Shown piece by piece: positions 15,348 to 18,504 of a stretch of DNA of 18,504 nucleotides. A model generated the notes under the pieces. The model did no database searches, was not told the DNA's origin, and saw only the letters and a list, made by a program, of their open reading frames with translations. Origin of the DNA: Acidimicrobiaceae bacterium. GTDB lineage: Bacteria; Actinomycetota; Acidimicrobiia; Acidimicrobiales; RAAP-2. How positions within the stretch are numbered: the stretch's first letter is position 1; every line of letters starts with the position of its first letter. The DNA lies in the NCBI GenBank assembly GCA_003131665.1, contig PKWA01000125.1, positions 33,452 to 51,955 on the forward strand, in the 5' to 3' direction. A program made the translations under genes and the position numbers.

Positions 15348-15767
15348 CTAGTCACTGCCCTGCTTAAAGATCTCTTCTGCGGCGTTGACCTTCTCCGCGT
15401 ACGTCGCGGGGTTCCAAAGTTCGACATGATCGATGGCGCCCACCACCAACACGTCGCCGGCTAGCCCTCCGTACTCACGAATGGCCCCCGGCAGTGCGAA
15501 GCGACCTTGCTTATCAAACTCAACGTCAGAAGAGTTGGCCGACCAGTAACGGACCTGTTGACGTTCCGACGAACCACCCACGCGGCTTTGTTGGAGACGC
15601 TCGTCCATCTGTCGTGCGAACTCGCCCGGTGTCCACAACGCGACGCAGCCCTCGGTGTTCGGACTTAGATGACCGCCGCGCTCGAACTCGACACGGAACT
15701 TGGCCGGGAGGATGAGTCGACCCTTGGCGTCAAGCGTGTGCTGAAACTGACCCACGAACCCGAGCAT
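15348..15767 (-). CDS. mraZ: MraZ, transcriptional regulator of the dcw cluster
   Basis: MraZ is an AbrB-fold DNA-binding protein forming ring oligomers that binds phased repeats in its own promoter. The 139-residue protein has two tandem AbrB-like halves with the diagnostic motifs DAKGRLILPAKFR (13-25) and DKQGRFALPGAIREY (near 84-98). The ATG at 15767 follows AAGGGA at 5-nt spacing. A candidate operator of five decamers lies immediately upstream. Its stop overlaps a GTG in frame with rsmH, and 116 nt separate it from the family-length rsmH start. It is the first gene of the main cluster. Confidence 0.96.
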   Translation of the reverse strand: MLGFVGQFQHTLDAKGRLILPAKFRVEFERGGHLSPNTEGCVALWTPGEFARQMDERLQQSRVGGSSERQQVRYWSANSSDVEFDKQGRFALPGAIREYGGLAGDVLVVGAIDHVELWNPATYAEKVNAAEEIFKQGSD

Positions 15768-15782
15768 CGCTGTCCCTTCGTG

Positions 15783-15832
15783 GGTTCACCACTTTCCCCC
15801 ACTTCGTGACACATTACACCACTCTTCGCCAC
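15783..15832 (-). promoter_or_regulatory. MraZ operator: five phased decamers
   Basis: On the minus strand five consecutive 10-bp units each begin with GTG: GTGGCGAAGA, GTGGTGTAAT, GTGTCACGAA, GTGGGGGAAA, GTGGTGAACC. Four of five start GTGG, and units tend to end in A-rich bases, giving the AAAGTG/GTGG pattern at 10-bp period known for MraZ boxes in other bacteria (three or four repeats). The array overlaps the candidate -10 and the early leader, fitting autorepression. Confidence 0.75.
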
Positions 15833-15842
15833 CTAGCGCCAA
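15813..15842 (-). promoter_or_regulatory. Candidate mraZ (dcw) promoter
   Basis: TTGGCG (15842-15837) and TGTAAT (15818-15813) on the minus strand are separated by 18 nt; the -10 matches TATAAT at five of six positions. Transcription would start near 15806, about 40 nt before mraZ. The -10 lies inside the second MraZ decamer. The spacing is acceptable and the location is as expected for the main cluster promoter. Confidence 0.55.
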
Positions 15843-15883
15843 ATTGACCAGTCCAGGAAGCATTTTATGGCCCTCAATGCCCC

Positions 15884-15926
15884 GGCCGGAGGGTCGGCCA
15901 AAGTGGAAGCCGAGGGGCTGAGCCCC
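15884..15926. other. Two short GC hairpins after the lipoate-ligase-like gene
   Basis: GGGGC-TGA-GCCCC (15914-15926) and GGCCG-N6-CGGCC (15884-15899) lie 8-50 nt beyond the stop codon of the upstream gene and before the mraZ promoter. They are placed where a terminator would separate the two operons, but no T-run follows on the minus strand. A Rho-independent terminator is therefore not proven. Confidence 0.35.
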
Positions 15927-15933
15927 AGAAGAG

Positions 15934-16596
15934 CTAAGGAACGATCTCGGTGGTCCTAAAGCGCCACGGGCTGCTCGCCAAGCGCAGGCGCGCGAGCATC
16001 TCTTGTGGAGCACTGAGATGGAGCGAGTCCAGGCCTTGGTGATCCAAAGCGTCGCTCAGACCCTCCGGAACCGAGGCGAGATACTCTACGACGTCATTCG
16101 TGGGTTGGAGGTGCAAAACGGTGGAAAGCAACACGCCTTCACGGACCCTCCACTGGGTCAGCCCGACGGCCTTTCGGCGGCCCACGAAGACCTCTCCGGG
16201 TCCGCGCCCCGCGAAGCAAACCATCCGAAATGCGGGATTCCCCTCGAGCGCGCCCGCGTGGACCGACACGGTTTCGCTCGTGTAGTGACGCAGTACGCCA
16301 GCCCACCACTCGCCGGCACGAATCGAACTGACGTGGACGTCGCTGGACCATCGCGGATCATTCGCCGGAATCCACCAATCGATCCACAGGTCATTGGGCC
16401 GAAGAAGAACGAGTCCCCCTCCGCCGCGGCGCCGGCGAAGTGACGTCGCTCCAAGCTTCGATACGTCGAGGACGCTCGGTGACTGATTGGCGCCCAGGAC
16501 CAGCGTCGCGCGCGTCACGTGCGCGGTGATCATCGTGGCTTCCTCCTCGCCACGAAGAGAGCTGTAGTCGATAAGTTCTTCGAGCGCTTCGTTCAC
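15934..16596 (-). CDS. Lipoate-protein ligase A-like protein
   Basis: This 220-residue protein resembles the BPL/LplA/LipB fold, in which lipoate or a similar acid is activated with ATP and moved to a lysine of a carrier domain. Features that match are TLVLGANQSPSVLD (31-44), the RRRRGGGG substrate loop (54-61, family RRxSGGGxV), PNDLWIDWWIPANDPRW (67-83), VCFAGRGPGEVFVGRRKAVGLTQWR (in 126-150) with K142 as the expected catalytic lysine, and a short C-terminal part. The Ser of the usual RxSGGG is Arg here. GTG start shares GTGA with the HNH gene. The substrate could also be octanoate or another acyl group. No lipoyl-domain protein is encoded nearby. Confidence 0.75.
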   Translation of the reverse strand: MNEALEELIDYSSLRGEEEATMITAHVTRATLVLGANQSPSVLDVSKLGATSLRRRRGGGGLVLLRPNDLWIDWWIPANDPRWSSDVHVSSIRAGEWWAGVLRHYTSETVSVHAGALEGNPAFRMVCFAGRGPGEVFVGRRKAVGLTQWRVREGVLLSTVLHLQPTNDVVEYLASVPEGLSDALDHQGLDSLHLSAPQEMLARLRLASSPWRFRTTEIVP

Positions 16597-17099
16597 GACG
16601 CGCGAGGCAGGTACGGCGCCCAGAGTGGATCAGGATCGGGCACGTGTCGCCATCGCCACCAGGGTCCGTCGGGCACTCGAGGTAAAAAGTGCATTCGCCA
16701 ACCCATCTCCTCCACGAGTCGGTCGCCCTTTTGCATGTTGTGCCGGCGACAGGCGGCCACCACGTTGGTCCATTCGTGACGTCCGCCGCGCGAGCGCGGC
16801 ACCACGTGATCGATGGTGTCGGCGTGCTCCATGCAGTAGGCGCAGCGGTAGCTATCTCTCAGCAACAGTGAGCGGCGCGTCAGCGGCGGCGTTCGAATCT
16901 TCGTTGGCAATTTGACCATTTCGTGCAGGCGCACGATCGCTGGAATCTCCACCACGATGCTCGCGGATCGACAGACCTCGGGTTCGTCGGGCATCGCGAT
17001 GGGCTCGGCTCGGCCCGCCAGCATCAACACGACGGCGCGACGCTGCGAGACCAATTGCAAGGGCTCAAAGGTAGCGTTCAGCAAAAGGACTCGCCCCAC
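16593..17099 (-). CDS. HNH endonuclease family protein
   Basis: This 168-residue protein is of the small actinobacterial HNH type. The N-terminal half (VLLLNATFEPLQLVSQRRAV, residues 4-23) is typical of this group. The beta-beta-alpha metal fold has C86-x2-C89, D97-H98 with H98 as the expected catalytic His, SRGGRHEWTN (103-112), and C117-x2-H120-N121 followed by KGDR. The C117/H120 and C86/C89 pairs should hold a structural zinc. The role in the cell is not known. GTG start, 9 nt after the upstream stop, with only a weak AGG upstream; it ends in a GTGA overlap with the next gene. Confidence 0.88.
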   Translation of the reverse strand: MGRVLLLNATFEPLQLVSQRRAVVLMLAGRAEPIAMPDEPEVCRSASIVVEIPAIVRLHEMVKLPTKIRTPPLTRRSLLLRDSYRCAYCMEHADTIDHVVPRSRGGRHEWTNVVAACRRHNMQKGDRLVEEMGWRMHFLPRVPDGPWWRWRHVPDPDPLWAPYLPRAS

Positions 17100-17108
17100 G
17101 AGAGGTAC

Positions 17109-17363
17109 CTACGGTCCCACTCGTTGGCGACGTGACCACTGGGCGAACGTCACGACGTCGTCCACGCTCAGCAGTCGATTTGCCGAGCCATTGGCGGTGA
17201 TCACACGAAAGTTCCAATACGCGTGGTCAGGCAGAGGGAGAAACGGAGCGTGTCGCCACCATTTGACCGCTCGAAGTCGCCACGCCGCACCGACCACTAC
17301 TGGTGCCTGCGATGGATGCAAGAGAAGATGGCGCGTGAGTTGCTTGAGGTCAATCCCTCTCAC
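17109..17363 (-). CDS. Small basic protein of unknown function
   Basis: I do not recognise this 84-residue protein. I use the GTG at 17363, which shares GTGA with the ROK kinase stop like its neighbours; an ATG at 17378 would add five residues. It is rich in R, W and H: GAAWRLRAVKWWRHAPFLPL sits in the middle, followed by PDHAYWNFRVITANG and SVDDVVTFAQWSRRQR. No membrane segment, signal peptide or Cys pair is present. Its spacing between kinase and HNH genes and its normal codon use argue that it is real, and it may be cotranscribed with both. Confidence 0.75.
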   Translation of the reverse strand: MRGIDLKQLTRHLLLHPSQAPVVVGAAWRLRAVKWWRHAPFLPLPDHAYWNFRVITANGSANRLLSVDDVVTFAQWSRRQRVGP

Positions 17364-18235
17364 GGCGCACCTCGCCATCCCACGAGCGCGGCACCGAGCA
17401 GTGGCCCGTTGAAGCCGAGCTGGGAGCGGCGGATCTCCACGTCGTGCGAATACGACATCATCGCCGTGGCCCGCGCCGATTTGTTCGCTTCGGCGAAGAA
17501 CTCGTCACCGTAACCCAGCGCCACCGATCCGGCCACGAAACAGTGACGAAAGTCCAGCACCGAACTCAACATCCCCACCGCTCGACCGACCAGTTCACCC
17601 GTGCGCAGTCGCGTCGCCTGATCGGCCTGATCGGCCGGACGGCCGGTGCGTGACTCGATGGCCCAGCCAGACGCCTCCGCTTCAAGACACCCATACGCGC
17701 CACACGAGCACAAGGCGCCGTTGGTGACGACGTTGAGGTGACCCACGTGGCCCGCGTTGCCGGTGTCGCCGTCGAGCAGACGACCGTTCAAGACGAGTCC
17801 CCCGCCCACGCCAGTGGACACCACCATTGAAAGATACGACGTCACCCCACGAGCGGCGCCAAAGACCCCTTCGCCCAACGCGAGAGCGCGCGCGTCACCG
17901 TCCACGTGCACGTCGGCGTCGAGAGCGTCAGAGAGCGATCCCCGCAAGGGGAAATCTCGCCAGCAAGGAATGTTGAGCGGTGATACCGTGTCACCCCCAC
18001 GCGTCATCGGTCCCGCGCAGCCCACGCCAATCACGTCAATTCGCTGATCACCTCGTACGCGCCGCGCCATCTCCACGAGCGCCTCAAACAGATCCGACTG
18101 ATGTTCGGCGACGTCCAGTCGTGCACGGAGCGCTACGGCCCCATCGGGAGCCACGATCGCGGCTTCAATTTTGGTGGCTCCGATGTCGAGCGCTAGGCAC
18201 GGAGACGCGCGGCGCGCGTCTCCGACGAGGGTCAT
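17360..18235 (-). CDS. ROK-family sugar kinase (glucokinase-like)
   Basis: ROK kinases phosphorylate glucose, fructose or amino sugars with ATP. The 291-residue protein has the phosphate-binding motif ALDIGATKIEAAI (15-27), the catalytic Asp region VDGDARALALGE (111-122, D114 expected), STGVGGGLVLNGRLL (140-154), and the zinc motif CSCGAYGCLE (C176, C178, C183). There is no N-terminal DNA-binding helix-turn-helix, so it is an enzyme rather than a repressor. The position of the first acid in the family ExGH motif is His (H163 in GNAGHVGH), which could change sugar selection. ATG start overlaps the upstream gene as ATGA. The exact substrate cannot be told. Confidence 0.88.
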   Translation of the reverse strand: MTLVGDARRASPCLALDIGATKIEAAIVAPDGAVALRARLDVAEHQSDLFEALVEMARRVRGDQRIDVIGVGCAGPMTRGGDTVSPLNIPCWRDFPLRGSLSDALDADVHVDGDARALALGEGVFGAARGVTSYLSMVVSTGVGGGLVLNGRLLDGDTGNAGHVGHLNVVTNGALCSCGAYGCLEAEASGWAIESRTGRPADQADQATRLRTGELVGRAVGMLSSVLDFRHCFVAGSVALGYGDEFFAEANKSARATAMMSYSHDVEIRRSQLGFNGPLLGAALVGWRGAP

Positions 18236-18504
18236 TCGCTCTTATGGCGATGACGCGACAACCAGTCGCGGAGCGAACTGGTTCGAGGACCATAGTTCGC
18301 TTGGGCGTCGTCGCCCTGGCAGGAACTGGTGATGTCCCGCCAAGACGCGCGTCCCAATTTACGAGCGTTTCGCTCAACTACCACTGCGGAGATGAACATC
18401 AATGCCACACCCAGGAGTCCGAGAAGGACCGAGGCCGAAAAAAACAGGACCAAGATGGCGAGACCGGCGAGAAATCCCACGATGCCCCAGCGAACGCGGC
18501 GTCC
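18232..18504 (-). CDS. Small membrane protein, start uncertain, possibly outside the window
   Basis: I do not recognise this protein. The frame is open to the window edge; the first possible start inside is a GTG at 18480, giving 82 residues, but in-frame codons before it (encoding RRVRWGI) look like a natural membrane-flanking continuation. Residues 2-35 after that GTG are almost entirely hydrophobic, enough for one long or two short helices, and are followed by a basic cytoplasmic tail (ERNARKLGR and a His/Arg-rich C-terminus, RHRHKSE). It ends in ATGA overlap with the ROK kinase gene, so the two are probably cotranscribed. Confidence 0.7.
   Translation of the reverse strand, partial: GRRVRWGIVGFLAGLAILVLFFSASVLLGLLGVALMFISAVVVERNARKLGRASWRDITSSCQGDDAQANYGPRTSSLRDWLSRHRHKSE

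Overview
The window is a bacterial division and cell-wall (dcw) cluster from a GC-rich actinobacterium. All genes are on the minus strand, so the biological order runs from high to low coordinates. The order ftsZ-yggS-sepF-yggT-divIVA, the absence of ftsA, a SepF-type FtsZ tail, an FtsL with a long charged N-terminus and a Wag31-like DivIVA all point to Actinobacteria. The small genes upstream of mraZ (lipoate-ligase-like protein, HNH protein, ROK kinase) make me favour Acidimicrobiia, but this is an inference from general resemblance.

Layout in transcription order. (a) 18504-15934: a compact upstream operon with a small membrane protein (may start outside the window), a ROK-family sugar kinase, an 84-residue unknown protein, an HNH endonuclease and a lipoate-protein-ligase-A-like protein. 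(b) 15933-15768: the mraZ control region, with a candidate promoter overlapped by five GTG-initiated decamers in exact 10-bp phase, the signature of an MraZ operator. (c) 15767-4123: mraZ, rsmH, ftsL, ftsI, murE, mraY, ftsW, murG, murC, murB, ftsQ. These genes make and flip lipid II (MurB, MurC, MurE, MraY, MurG), polymerise and crosslink septal peptidoglycan (FtsW, FtsI) and build the divisome core (FtsQ, FtsL). (d) 4122-4016: a leader with a candidate ftsZ promoter. (e) 4015-686: ftsZ, yggS, sepF, yggT, divIVA, covering the Z ring, its membrane anchor and polar growth. (f) 625-1: the start of a Lys/Ala-rich, histone-H1-like repeat protein that runs out of the window.

Genes are packed tightly. 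Ten junctions share four bases as GTGA or ATGA, which implies strong translational coupling, and most starts are GTG. Two expected ligase genes, murF (normally between murE and mraY) and murD (normally between mraY and ftsW), are absent, with no room left for them.

The most unusual structure is a long imperfect inverted repeat (15228-15314) between mraZ and rsmH. In the transcript it folds into about 32 base pairs that enclose most of the rsmH Shine-Dalgarno sequence and the start codon region. Its loop carries an 8-nt match to the 3' end of 16S rRNA. It looks like a candidate translational switch for a 16S rRNA methyltransferase gene. No tRNA, rRNA, CRISPR array, transposase or integrase was seen.
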